In this document: piece by piece, positions 14,045 to 27,400 of the stretch
Layout: each line of letters begins with the position of its first letter
Numbering within the stretch: the first letter of the stretch is position 1
Assembly: GCA_034509925.1 (NCBI GenBank)
Contig: CM067526.1
Coordinates: forward strand, 7,430,744 to 7,494,743
Length of the DNA: 64,000 bases
DNA from: Hirudinaria manillensis
Taxonomy: Eukaryota; Annelida; Clitellata; Hirudinida; Hirudinidae
Direction: 5' to 3'
Notes under the pieces: generated by a model
Seen by the model: the letters and a program-made list of their open reading frames with translations, nothing else
What the model was told of the DNA's origin: nothing
The model's database searches: none
Program-made: the position numbers and the translations under genes

Positions 14045-17000
14045 TCATAGGAATCCAGATGATTTGAGGAGTGCATCCAAAGTCTTGTCAGGAACTCTTT
14101 CATAACCGTTCAGACTGATGTTGAACGAGACTAAACCTGACGTTTTCGTCCTCAATGAAGTTGAGAAGTTGTTCAGCTTGGCCAGAGGAGCCTGTGCATG
14201 AACAGAGGCAGAGTCTTGGTTGGGTTTCTTTGAAACACTCAGAATTTGACTATCTCTTTGTGAAAGATCAGAAAGAACTGCCCCCAAAGCATTGGATGTT
14301 GTGGAGATCTGGAAGGAATAAATTCAAAACTGGGACACAAAGTTTGGGTAACATGCAATGCCAGCCACAAATGCTTTATAATTTAGTTGACATATTGAAA
14401 TTTTAATCACAAGATGGCAGCCTCAGGTACAAAACTTGAATCATTTACCTCTATTTCCATGACGGGTTGTAAAAGCATGGCATTATCCCTACTCACGGCT
14501 TCCTTGACGCAGTTTGCAATACACGAACTGATCACTGGCAACGATATTCTAGAACTTGTTTTGAATTCGTGAAGTTCCATTCGCACGTCGGATATCGGAT
14601 GGCCGAGCAGAGGACCTTCAAATAATAGTTAATTATAACTTCAAATCAAATAATTAAATAAAGAAAAATTGCAGATGCTATCGGGACAATATTTCATTTT
14701 ATTTATTTCCAAATTGGTAAAATGGAAGCCTAATGTGACCAAAAAACAATGTCCGTAAATTTATTTCTCCTCTGCATGGCTCAACAGATAGCATATTAAA
14801 AGACATAACTTCTCAATCGTTTTAGAAAATTTTTTTACATATTACAATTGAATGCATGTCAAAAATAGATTTATAATAGGTAATAGATTTATTATTAAGT
14901 AATATATTTATTCGAGATGATTAATAATTTCATAATGCAGACCTCTCGAAAATCCATTGGAAAGACCGCTTTCGATAGCTTTACTAAATTGTGGCCTCAA
15001 GCCATTTTTGGCCAACTCGGATTCTTTCTCAGCTACGATGGTGAACCTTTTTTTATTTTTTTCCTTTTCATCCGGATCAACTGGATGGAAAGATGCATCG
15101 ACCTCCACCGTGTGATTGGAATCACCCAAATGCTTTTGCAGCACCATGTGAACTTTCTTGGAGCCTGCTATTGTTTCTTGATAGGCAATTTGAAGTGGAC
15201 CCAAGTCTACGTTGATTCCGTATTCCTGTCGGTTCCAAAGAATCGAGTTTAGACAGTGAGTAGTGCATTTCAATGATGAACGTTAATTTCTTACTTTTAA
15301 TATCCGATCCTTGATAATCTCCATGTGTAATTCTCCCATACCGCCAAGAATCGTTTGGCCTGTGGTCTCATCCATGGTTACTTTAAGGCTGGGATCTTCT
15401 CTCGAAAGGCACTGGAGAGCTTCGTCGAGAATCTTTTGAGAGGACAGAGTTGGTGGTTCTATTGAGCAAAAGAAAACAGGCTGTGGCACTTGGATGCTTG
15501 GAATGTCATCAATATTGAAGGACAATTCTTCAGAATTATTGCAACTAACAAGCACATCTCCAGTGTGTGTCTGAAATATTTTGTGGAAGTTTACAGAACA
15601 CAAAGTAAAAAAGAAATAAATTGTATTGTATACAAAGTTAAATTTTGGCATGTTAACAGTTATACAAGTCCCTGCTATAATAATAATACTAATAATACTA
15701 CTACTACTAATAATTATAATAATAATAATAATAATAATAACAACAAAAATAATTTAATTGAATAATTATGACAAAATTCCAAACTAAAAAGTACAAGCTA
15801 ACTTGTTTGAGACCTGTCACAGCAACAATGTTTCCAGGATCCTCTTTGCTAATAGATTCAAACTCATTGGCATTAATTTGATAAATTGTTCCAATCTTCT
15901 CTTTGCAGTCTCTGGTTGCATTATACATTGTGGTACCAGAAACTAGCTGTCCTGAATAAATCCTCATGAAGGTTATTGGGTTCTTCTTCTTCTTGTTGTG
16001 CATGGTTTTGAAAGCAAAGGTTAGAGCAGTTTTTGGATCGAGACGACTTTTATCTCTGAAAAGAGCATCATGATGCAACGGATCAGGGAGGTATAGAATG
16101 ATGGAATTCATCAGCCTTTGGATGCCTTTATTTTTGAGTGCACTACCACAGACCACAGGAAGAGCCTGACACGACACGGTGACCCTCCTAATTGCGGCAA
16201 CAATCTGACTTTGGGATAGATTTGAGAAACTCGAATCTTCAAGGTAGTGATCGGCCATTATTTCATCGACGTCTGCCAACTCCTCCAATAATTTGATTCT
16301 CTCTGCATAAGCTTCCTCATGAAGCAACTTATCAAGATTAGGATCCAATTTTGTCTTTTGGTAAATGCTTCCGTCTCCTCCCTCAGCCCACTGACACTTC
16401 ATCATCTTCACCAGGTCCACCACACCAGTGAAAGTCTTATTATCTCCTGACCATAGTGGTAATTGTAGAGCCAAAGGTTTCTTACCAAGTTTTTCAGTGA
16501 TGGAGTCCATAGATTCTGTGAAACTTGCAGTCTTTTTATCCATCTTATTAATGAAAGCAATCTGGGGAATCTTGTATTTAAGTGCTTGTTTCCAAACACT
16601 AAGGGTTTGAGCCTCAACACCTTTAGAAATCCAAATGTCGTTGTTGAAACAAGATATGAAATGTCGAAAAAATTAAGTAGTATTATTCAATTTTAATTTA
16701 ATAAACTCAAGTAAAGTCAGCAATTAACATGATGTATTTCAAATTAATTTTTAAAATATCGTAAACCTGCTGATGCATCCAATACCAATATTGCACCATC
16801 CAGCACCCTAAGAGCTGACTCTACTTCACAGGTGAAATCAATATGCCCTGCAAATGCAATTATTAAAAAATGTATGCCATTAAATCAAACTCAAATCTCA
16901 ATAAAACACTATGTGAAAAAAGTTATTCTGAAACCAATAAATTTAATTTTAAGACAATCATACCTGGTGTATCAATAAGATTTATTTTATGATCCTTCCA

Positions 17001-17528
17001 CAGGAAATTTACAGCTGCAGACGTTATTGATATTCCACGCTCCCTCTCCTGCTCCATGAAATCAGTCACAGTATTACCATCACACACATTTCCTTAAAAA
17101 CAAATGACATAAATGATATCAGATTCAATCAATTTGTGCAAGCATGTTCAATTCACCTAAACTCTGGCTAGCGCCTGAATAATAGAGCATCCTCTCTGTT
17201 GCTGTGGTTTTTCCAGCATCAATATGAGCAATGATTCCCACATTCCTAATTTTTGAAATGTCAAAGGCTTTAGTTTCACTTGGATCTGCAGGTAAAAATA
17301 CTTCATTAATTCATTAATAAACTTTATCCAGGAAATTAAAAAAAGTGGAAAAACAAATAATCTCGCAATGCTCGTAAAATGTATTAATAACCTGTCCTAA
17401 AACATCTGAAATTCGTCCTTAAACAGCGGTGAATTCTGAAAAAATATCTTTGTTTACAAACGATGTTGACAATCAAAAATCTAAAATGCAATCCACTTGG
17501 ATGTATGAATTAGTCTGCCGAAGATCAT
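14045..17528 (-). CDS. GFM2: mitochondrial ribosome-releasing factor 2 / EF-G2mt
   Basis: This GTPase works with mitochondrial recycling factor to split mitoribosomes after termination. Ten exons join in phase: 17497-17528, 17392-17435, 17157-17285, 16964-17092, 16767-16847, 15803-16620, 15295-15570, 14943-15225, 14449-14615, 14045-14308. They total 2223 bases, or 740 residues (human about 780). GTPase motifs are visible: P-loop AHIDAGKT (about residues 45-52), switch [26 protein letters not shown] and [12 protein letters not shown] domains III-V follow ([22 protein letters not shown], then [10 protein letters not shown]). It matches the EF-G2 rather than the EF-G1 type. The N-terminus from exons 1-2 is basic and free of acidic residues for about 25 positions, fitting a mitochondrial presequence, but exon 1 uses a weak donor (GTGGAT) and is tentative. 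Confidence 0.95.
15676..15742. repeat. (aat)n microsatellite in GFM2 intron
   Basis: Imperfect taa/cta triplet run of about 67 bases between GFM2 exons 6 and 7. Confidence 0.85.
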
Positions 17529-18979
17529 GATCCTAACTTTGTGTAAATCTATATTTACTTTACTGATACCTAGCCGCAAGTTAGGCAACCGGGTAAGAAA
17601 ATGTAAATAAGCAGATATAATATAGCCGCTTGTCTGTATTTACAGTTTTCCGCGTAAGAAAATATTTCAAGCAAAATTTATCGGCTTGAATAAGTTGATG
17701 AAAATGTTTGTAAGATACGACCAACTAAAAATTTAAATATTTTCCCATAAGATTTCGTCGTTGGTTTAGGTGGTCCAGAACCAGCTAAGACAACCTAAGT
17801 CTTGGATCTGACCTTCTTTAAATTTTGTCATGAACTTTTGTTACATTTGTTTTCAACAGATTACGATGTCATGTAAATACTTTTTGGCAAAAGTTAAACT
17901 CTCCCTTTGGACATGCATGTTCACAAACATTATGTGTTTTTTAAATAAAAATTATAATATTACATATGACAACCTATAAAATAGTATTATATCAAATAAA
18001 ATATAATATAAACATCACATATCTTTATTATAACATAACCTATGTTGCAACTTTAGACTAATTCTTGCTTAGATTTTCGTTTATTATAAAATAATGTTGT
18101 TACAACTCTCTGTGGGGTCATTTTAATAGCACATCTATGTTACGAATTTAAATAAATTATTTACATAATAAAAAAGTAAAAACTTGTAGGGTATTTATGC
18201 CGTCATACGTTGATGGGGTTAAAGGTACCCTGATGTAAGATATGTTGCCTTCTCGGGTTAGGCTTTGTTAGGATTTTGTTTTTTTGAAGTCGTGTTTATA
18301 TGTCATGTTCTGTTTGCATTAACAATGATAATAATTAAAATAAATGATTGTCAACTTAGACAAAGTTACCATGCAATAAGATAAAGAAGTTTATTAAAAA
18401 TAGTAACAAAAAGGCTTATTTCAGAGTGTCTGTCAATTAAATGTGGCCACTCCCATTATTGTGGTCTTCCCTTCGAGAATAACAATTAGAATCAGCCCGC
18501 ATACAAGGTTTTCGCCAAATGTGTGCCAGTTGTCAGCCGGATTGAAAGCCTCAAACTTTGCGGGCTTATTTTAGAGACCATTATCACAATTGCGACACAC
18601 GTTCAAATCACGTTGAAGGAACACCGAGCCAATAACCCAACTAATGAGCAACAATGATAGGCCGAAACAAAATTTTTTTGTTGCAGACTGCCTTTTATAT
18701 GCGATATCAATACAAATATTTAATATATTATTATTTTAATAAGGTAATAGTGCAATGGATTCGTCTCATTCATGGAAGCTTGAGAGATATTAAAAGCGCA
18801 TCCAAAACTTTTATTAACAGTTCGACAACAAAACGCGCCCGAAATGCCTAATTATTTACGGGAATGCATGTATGGGTGGTGAAACGTCGCAGTGATGAAT
18901 GATGCTATTTTTTTATTTTAGGAGTGAAATAGAGTCGTCACGAATTGATGTGCAATTGTTGTCTTATGATAAAGAAACA
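17529..18979. other. divergent interval between GFM2 and SMIM29-like gene
   Basis: This 1.45-kb AT-rich stretch lies between oppositely oriented genes and should include both promoters and any 5' non-coding exons. A splice acceptor (ttttattttag) at about 18921 just upstream of the plus-strand start suggests a 5' exon somewhere in this interval. No tRNA, repeat family or other coding sequence was recognised. Confidence 0.45.
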
Positions 18980-19475
18980 ATGAATGGATCATCGTACAAA
19001 GTTGTTGATAGTGATCCGGATTACATCTTACCTCCAATGACTATGGAGCCCAATGGCTCGCATTCACACCCTGCAAATCATTACACATCTCACTTTCTAC
19101 TCTATTTTATTATTGCGTTTTGTATGATATCCTTGGTTCTAGCCATGGTTTTTTTGGTGGGAAAATTTCAATTTTGCAACTATTCGATCATAATTTTAAT
19201 TAAGTTTCTTCGTATTTTTCGCAGGTGGTCTATATTTTAAAAAGAGCCAAGTGAGATTTTTTTGTAATGAAATTGAGCGTACCAAATAGCGCAATCAAAA
19301 CCACATTTGCGTCTAAAGGCTGAACAGACTGCGACACCACCTCATGCCTCTATACAAATTCGATCCTGGAGATGATGAGCCGCAAATGCAGGCAGACCTT
19401 TTAGAGGATGATAGAGACCAACAAGTACTTACAAATTCTAGTCCAATACAAATTAATTTTAAACTTACAAAGTAA
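18980..19475 (+). CDS. SMIM29: SMIM29-like small membrane protein
   Basis: A small single-pass membrane protein of unknown function. Three exons join in phase (18980-19156, 19225-19250, 19319-19475), giving 119 residues. One hydrophobic helix (about residues 36-59, HFLLYFIIAFCMISLVLAMV) is followed by lysine/arginine residues and the family hallmark RLRHHLMPLYKFDPGDDE, then an acidic ADLLEDDRD segment. From memory, vertebrate SMIM29 has the same order: helix, basic stretch, then RLRHHLLPMYSYDP and an acidic run. The frame stays open upstream to an acceptor at about 18921, so the true start may lie in an earlier exon. The 3' end could instead splice at CAACAA|GTACTT near 19422. The family call rests mainly on the RLRHHL..Y block. 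Confidence 0.65.
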
Positions 19476-21444
19476 TAGAGTTCTTCCATTTAGAATTTGG
19501 CAATTAAATCATGACATTTCAGGCTAATCAATGTACATTTCTTCTTGAATTTCTTTCCAGATGTTGAGGTCTTCAAACCAGATGAAGCTAAAGTTTGCTT
19601 CCCAAAATTCTGATCCTTGTAATGTTTGAGTGGCTACACATCAGCAAACCACATCATTCTGCATCGTACTAGTCAGATTTAGATAGCTCATTGTATGATG
19701 CTGCATTTGCATGCCGATGCCATAATTTCTGTTGGTGTCAATACATAAATTTAAAGTAAACTTCCACTTTAAATTTAATTTTAATTCTAACTTCCACTTG
19801 CTGGGAATTGGACTTTCAATAGTGTGCCAGGTAACACTGTTGTCACATGTTCAATACTGAAACTTCAGGATTTGTTTCATTATTCATTTAAAGTATCATG
19901 GGCCCCAAACTCTTTCAACTGCAGCAAATGGGTATCAAGCTAATTATCTAATTACAATTGCCTAATTTTTATTTCCTTGTTTTGTTTCCTTAAGTGTTTA
20001 AAACTTCCAAAGTTCCTTGGTCTGTTAGTCACAATTCCTCTTTAAGCCTCAGTTTGAATCCCATATCTGTAGACCATTGATTTTGTGTTGATATTATAAT
20101 AATCTAGTTTTCCACGGTGGTCTAAGTGCTTGGGAAGCATGTAGTTTGTGTGGAATGTATAACTTTGCATAAATATGCTTGAAATGTCCTACTTTTCAGA
20201 TTCAATCTCCCTAGTACCTGACATCAACCCACAATTCTTCATAACTCATATGAAAAGTAAAGTATTATCGACCAGACTATTCTGTGTTGCATTAAAATAT
20301 GTGCAATTTGTTTGTTTTTTTTTGTGACAAAATACCAGTAGTCATCCTTGAAAACAGTGTATACCATTTTTATCTTTGTTGCATAGGTTCACATGTGATA
20401 ATCTACAGAATTCATCTTTTCAATGACGAATGTGATGGCATTGGTTCAAATCTCCCTTGTTCTTCTAAGGCATTTTGATTCTTTTGGATTTGTGTTCTGC
20501 ATAAGAAATTTGATTTAAAATGAACAGTCTTATGAAATTCATTTGTTTCTGCTACAATACAAATATTTTTCCTACTGTTGTTGGGGATTTCCTTATGGTT
20601 GCACAGCTGGTACCGCATCTTTCCAAAATTAAATGTAAGAAATTATTATATATTGGTTATATATGGATTTATTCTAAAATCATGAGTAGCCAAATCATTC
20701 TTTTTGAGAGTTGCTAGATTTTTGTATTTTAACTTCTAGTGCAACATTGGGCAATTGCTTTCCTTGATGGGCCACATCAGCAGGGTGGACATAGCTCACA
20801 GAAATAGTATATTGGCATATAAACTTGATAAAAAAAAGTTATTTATTTGAAAATGTACAGAATTCCGTCTGGTGCAGTGGTGAAAATGGTCCCAAGACAT
20901 AATTTTTAACTTATAACTTTTAACTTATTGATTTTATCTATTTCACTTATTCCATAACACTTGTACCAAATGGCTTACTTAAAAATCACATTTTCAATTT
21001 TTGTGGCATCCGTTGTTAGCACCAAATTCAGGATGTGACAAACACAAATTTATGATTACCAAATAACTAAACTGTTTTAAAAAGTATTGCTATCGATATC
21101 ACTGGCATTAAGAAGTATTGGTAATAGTAATACATTTACCCAAAGCATCAGCGATAACTTTGCTGTAATACTTCAATATTAACAACCCTGAACATACCTA
21201 ACATTAACAGTAATTTTAATAACTGTTGCTCTTTTAGTTACAGATCCACAAACTGTTGTCTCAAAATGTTAATACACCCTCAATTTCCCCACTTGCTACA
21301 TTATAATTAGGGTGCAGGTGATAAGCTGGGGTTGTGTGTCTTTTTATCTTGGGCTTCTGGCAGTGTGGGTTTTAGTGCAGAAAATACAGCAATCATATAT
21401 TGAGGAAAGAATATTCATAAATCTTTAGTTTGGAGGGAAGTAAC
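19476..21444. other. gene-free stretch, probable 3' UTRs
   Basis: About 2 kb between the ends of two convergent genes, the SMIM29-like gene (plus) and CFAP69 (minus). It is AT-rich with only short random reading frames. An acceptor-like ctttccag at about 19560 could belong to an alternative last exon of the SMIM29-like gene. Nothing else was recognised. Confidence 0.45.
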
Positions 21445-24400
21445 TCACTTCTTTGCCTTTTTCTTGCTGCCTTCATCAAGACTATTCCTCTAAAAAAGGT
21501 TTTGTCAATGTTAGACACCTTTAAAACTATTAAAATTAGTGGGAGTTCTAACATGTGGTAAAGCCTGATTCAGGAAATTCGAAAAGTTTTCTTTTAGCCA
21601 CTCCTCCTGTTTTCTGATTTGTCGTATCTGCCACAAATAAGTAAAACATAATTTTACTATATTATAATTTCATAAATAAGACAGGTTGTTGATAAACACT
21701 AACTTAAAAAAAGTAATTTTTGCTGCTTTGGTAACATTTTTATTAAATAATAAACATGTAAAATAATGTGGACAGATACCTTGGCATAATAAATCTGTTC
21801 TTCTGACAAGGCAAATCGTCCAATACAACTAAGGATCTCTTGTTGTGTTTCTTGAACTCTTCGGTGTTTGGCTTGAACTGCATTTAGCATTGCCTGGATT
21901 GATTCCCCATCATGGGCAATGGGTTGCATCCCCTCCTCCCTCATTTCTTCAATCATGTCCTTCACCACTTCAGATGACTAAAGCAAGTGTGTTTTCATCA
22001 TTAATCAATCCTTAAATCAGTTTTTAAAAAGTTTTTAAAATTGATAGTTGCTCTCTAATTCCTCAAACTTTAAAATATTTTAAACAAATACTTTGCCCAA
22101 CGCACTGATTTAGTAGCATGAATTGTAAGTTAGCGTGGGTGCTTGTGATTACTTTGGCAGCAGCAATTGGACAAAAAATACTGATGTTATTTATGGGAGT
22201 TGTGGTGGTTCTTTGAAATCCTTACAAAGTCAACTTACCTTAAGATCCAAGTAATTTTCTATAATACTAAGCGTTATGTGGTCTCTTCCACAAATTCCGG
22301 GTAGATTTGTAAAACCTACAAAAACAATATTACGATTTCAATCATGACAACGACAATTGTTTTTTAATGAACCAACCAATTTGATTGAATATAAGGTAAA
22401 TCTTTGATCGCAGATTTTCAAAGACCTCAACCACAGAAGCACTAGGATGGTTGGCAGGCTGCACTATGAAAGGTTTTTCTTGCTGTTCTTTTGACATGAG
22501 AGGTGCTTCTAGATCTGTGTTGGAACACAAGACGCCATAATTAGCATTTTTATTGACATCCAGCCAGTTCTTAATGACTATTTCAATTTATTAATTTGAT
22601 TTTGTAGCCTAACATTATTAATTTGACAATTTGATTAATTTGCAAACCAATGAGTTACAAAATGCATTAACAAAACTAATTTCTTCAAATTAAACTAGCA
22701 TTAATATCATCCAAAGAACATCAGACATTCATATCACACTCTTTTTGAGCTTTAGCATTGAACTTACCCACTATTACACCACTTTCATCTCTTAAAATAC
22801 CCATCCTTGCTTCCTCATCTCTCCATAACTGACATAGAAGTTGGGGAACAGTTATGAATCCTTTCCTTTGATCAGGCTCCATTTTTGGACCCTCATTGGT
22901 TAAACATATGTGCTCTCTTTTGATCAATGTAGTTCCATTTTCAAGTGTAACCAAACTGTTCAGATAGTTTTCATAGTCAACCTTTCCTAGCCACGAATTG
23001 AATTGAAGTTTTGCATTTTGTTTTCCTATGAGATCAGTTAAACAGCCTAGTATGATGGCCCTCAAGTTGTGAGGACATTTCTGATCAAAAAGAATCAAAG
23101 GTTTGTAAGATTTATTACCTATTGTTAATAAATTTAATATAAATTTGAAAAAAATAAATTTAATAATAATACAAATATTTGCCTGCAAAATGTCAAGCAG
23201 AGCACAAACTCCCTGAAGTTCCAAAAATTGATTTTCTAATGCCTCATGACCTACAACACATGTCCTGAAGATTAAAAGTTAACATCCATTAGGTCATCAT
23301 GATTATAAGAATGTATCCATTTAATTTAATTGATTTATGTTATATTAGTTAAGTGAACCAGATGCAATGGATGGAAGACATCAGGAGATTAAGTCTATCA
23401 ATGTGTGGAGACACAATATCAATGTCCACTGCCAAGTACTTCATCAGAATGATTGCTCCTCTTTCTCCAATAGTTTCCTTAAAGATCAAATCCCACAACT
23501 TTTGTCATGAAATTTTTACAAATACAATAACATCTATATATAGCAATGAATGTTTTGATGTTTTGATTTGTTTTGTGATTTGTGACATTAATGAGATCAG
23601 TAGTTTTGATATTAACCTCTTCGTCATCACTTTCTTCAAATAGAATTGAAATTATGGTCATTAGGTCTGTCTGAATGTGTACAAAAGTTTTATCCATTGT
23701 CACATTGCAATCACATTGATCAACCAAGTGATTCAACAACTCTGAAAGATTTGAAACTCAAATAAAAATATCTGGAGCATTTTACAATCAAAACTTTACC
23801 TAAAAAGGAATTGATGCCCTTGAGTTCAATAAATTTCTTCAGAATATCAGCATTTCTTGTGCCAATGAGATTATGAATAATTGTGATGCAGGGCCTTAAT
23901 AAATATTTATTGCAGAACATCACATCACTGTTTATTTTGTTGTTGGAGAATTGGTCAGCCTCATCTGCAGGATATAAAAGGCATCATTTTTTTTTCAAAT
24001 TACAAGAAAATTAAAAATACCAGAAGTACTTGGCATGTAGAGTATGGAGTCAATATTGAATTATTCCACAGAAAAATTTACAAACCTATATCTGGTTGAA
24101 GACATGAAATAAACATATCAAGGAGAAGTTTTGGAAGATCGCATCCAATGGCATCCTTGATTAATAATGGTGCCACTTTGGCCAGTACAGAAAGTGCTAA
24201 AGGATGGAGCTCATCATATTGTTTTTGGAACCAGAATACTTTGGGATGAGAAGTTGCAGATGAAGTTTGCTTTGAAAGTGTTTCAAAATGGGTGCAAGAA
24301 TATTTACCTTCTTTAATTGGTCCACAGTGAACATATTTTGACAGAGCTTGAATTAATCGACACTCTGTGAATATCTAGAACATTGAATGTTTGCAATTTC

Positions 24401-27400
24401 ATATAACCAAATACAAAAAATAATTGTTGCATTCAACACAGGGTTGAAAATATTTTTTCTTTTAAAGTCTGGTCTCATAAAATGGTTTCATAATATCAAA
24501 AATTATTCGCAACAATTGATAAATAAAATTGAAAGATCACTTAATATAATAAAGGTTTTTCCATGCCATTTTCCAGACTATATAACTAGACAGTTTACAA
24601 ATTGGCCAACCAGTAATTTGTAAATTATGTTACTTAAACAAATCTCTGCCCAAACCTCTAGGGATCCAGGAACTTTAATTAGGAGGGTAACCGCATCAAA
24701 AAGCATCATTTTCATTTCAAAATCCACTTTCTCACAAGGATTCAATTTCATATGTTTTACCAACACATTTTGACTTCTCACTAATGGATGTTTAAAAAGA
24801 GTTATAAGTTCTTCATTTTCCAAATAAAAAGTTTAATAAGTAATTCATTTACTCATTCATATTTTCAAATGCAAAGTTATAACATAATATTGAAAGCCAT
24901 AACACAACCAATCTAAGAAGTAAATCAAATAAAATTACATACATTGTTACAAACATAAATACATATTCAGTGTCAACTTTAGAACGTTAAATTAAAAGAT
25001 AAAGACCTTCCATGAAAGTGCCAAGCACTGTGATGACCTTCACAAGTCCAACCTGAAGAAATGGCACACCAACACACTTGGATGCCATCAAACAAAAGAT
25101 GGACAAAAAATCATTTCTTAACTGACGGTCTGGTTTGTTGAAGGATTTGTTTAAATATTTGACAAAAATGTCCTTGAAGATGCTAGAAATGAAAGCAATT
25201 ATAATGTAAATATAAAATAATCTAAAATATTAACAACAAAATAACATAAAATTAAATTATCATGTCAACTTTGAGCAAATGCAACAGATGCAAGAGGTAT
25301 TAATAATTAATTTCTGAATTTCTCTATTTTAACTCATGTATGATCAGTTATTAAGATTATCATCATCATCAGCCATTCTCTTTATTCCTTGTGATGATCA
25401 AAGAACCAGGATCAAGTGCACAACAGAAATGAAATGTTATAAAATTGCAATCTAGGGTGAAGCATCAGACCAGAGAGTCTTTTCGTCTGCAAGCTGCCGT
25501 GACAGCAGAGCGTTCACTCCGCGAAGCAAGAGATTCCAAAGGACCTGGCTGACAACCAAGATCATTCTCGTGTCTTCCTTTTCCACCGCTTCGTTGAGGG
25601 ATTGAATCAATAGAGGGATTATTTGCAGTCCCAACATTTTGTTACAGCCAATCTCTGCTCAAAAATTGCTTGCTATTAGATTAATATAAATTCAAGCATT
25701 GAAGCAATTTTTAAATAAATGAAATTGTTGCAGCTCATTCATTGGCCATTTCATTTGTAATTATATACCTTAAAGAAATGTTCATGTAATTCATTTAATT
25801 TATTTAAAAAAATTTTTAAAAACATTTTTGTTACCCAGAACACTTATGACATTCCATAGATTTGAATTAAGGCATTGTAACATTTTTCAATTAGTTATTG
25901 AATGACAACAACAAAACTAGTAATAATAATAATAACATCTATATCTATATAAATAAAAATGCAATGTGTGTTTGTAACATGCAAATGTTCTCTGAAAGTA
26001 CTTAACCAATTGCTTTGAAATTTTGACACAACATAGTGCTCGATCAGGGGAGTGTTTGTACATAGGTTTCATATATGTGCCACAACTACATCATGTAAAA
26101 ATACGCTTTTTTCGCAAATCCGGCCATCTTGCCACAACGACGTCACGGCCTAATCTATGTAAGTAAACTCAAGCGAGACATTAAAAAGCTCAAACTATCG
26201 TAACCCTCACACAAATTTGTGAAATTGTAAAAATAAACATATTAGAAAATTTCTTTCTTATAAAATTAATAATCGGATTGAGCCACAGCAACGCGTGGCT
26301 GGGCACCACTAGTTTATAATAAAAAACAAGTAATAATTATTGCCAACAAACTATTATTACCTGTACTTGAGAGTGACATCATCAATTCATGCAAAATGCA
26401 TTTCAGTAGCTCCTCAGCACCAACAAACACATAGAACTACAACAGAAAATAATGTTTGTATTATAAAGAAGCAATATCATTTTGACTCTCAGAAGAATGA
26501 AAAATAAGTCATTAATACCTACTATCAATTTTTTTTTTTTGAGTTTATGAGTTTATTGAACAAACAATTATGTACACAAACGAAACAAATGAAACTTAAA
26601 ATACAAAATAAACTCATAGGGTCAGTCTTAAGGAAGCTCAAGCTTCTGCTAAACAGACTGGCCCTAAAAATCATAATATATATAATACAACCATGTAAAC
26701 TCAAATTTAATTGGGTAGATGATATTAAGCATAAATATATTAAGCTGAAGGAAATTAACAACAATGATATCACTTGGAATTTGGTAGACATTCCAAAAGA
26801 TTCTCAAACTTTATCATTGGTTAACTTTAACAAAGATAATGTTTCTAAGTGCACAGCAGCAAATATGCTGAAAATATTTTATTCTAAATTTTGTGAGAAA
26901 GGAAGTCAAGAAATCCTCACTTTTGAAATGCTTTCACACAAGTCACTTTCATCCACAATTTGCCTGTTGAACTCTTCTGTTGTTTGCTTTAAATTTTCAG
27001 CTTCAAAATTTATTTAGGGTAAAATAAAATAAAAACTTGTAAAGAATGATAAGTCAAACCATGAGTGACTTTTTCCATGTACTCTTTAGGATTATAAAAC
27101 TGATTTATGGACCTGAGAATTTGCTCTTGCAAATGAATGCATTCAATCCTCAAAAGATAACCTTGAAATACCAGTTAAACATGTAATAAATTGACTTTTA
27201 TCATACAATTATATTTGATGTTAATTAAACAATATTTGTGATATAAATTTAATTGAGTTAAGTTATTATTATCATATCAATCTTGCCCTTTATTAATGTC
27301 AGTACTTTCTACTCTAGAGTAATCTCCAATTTATTTTTAATTTTCATAAAATCAATTCAGTTCATTATGATTCTATAAATTTGTATGAAAATAACCATTT

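Noticed and set aside
26547..27017. 156-codon plus-strand frame inside a CFAP69 intron
   Set aside because: It is antisense to a block whose poly(A) signal and A-run define the minus strand. Its composition (Lys/Leu/Ile/Asn) is that of AT-rich noise.
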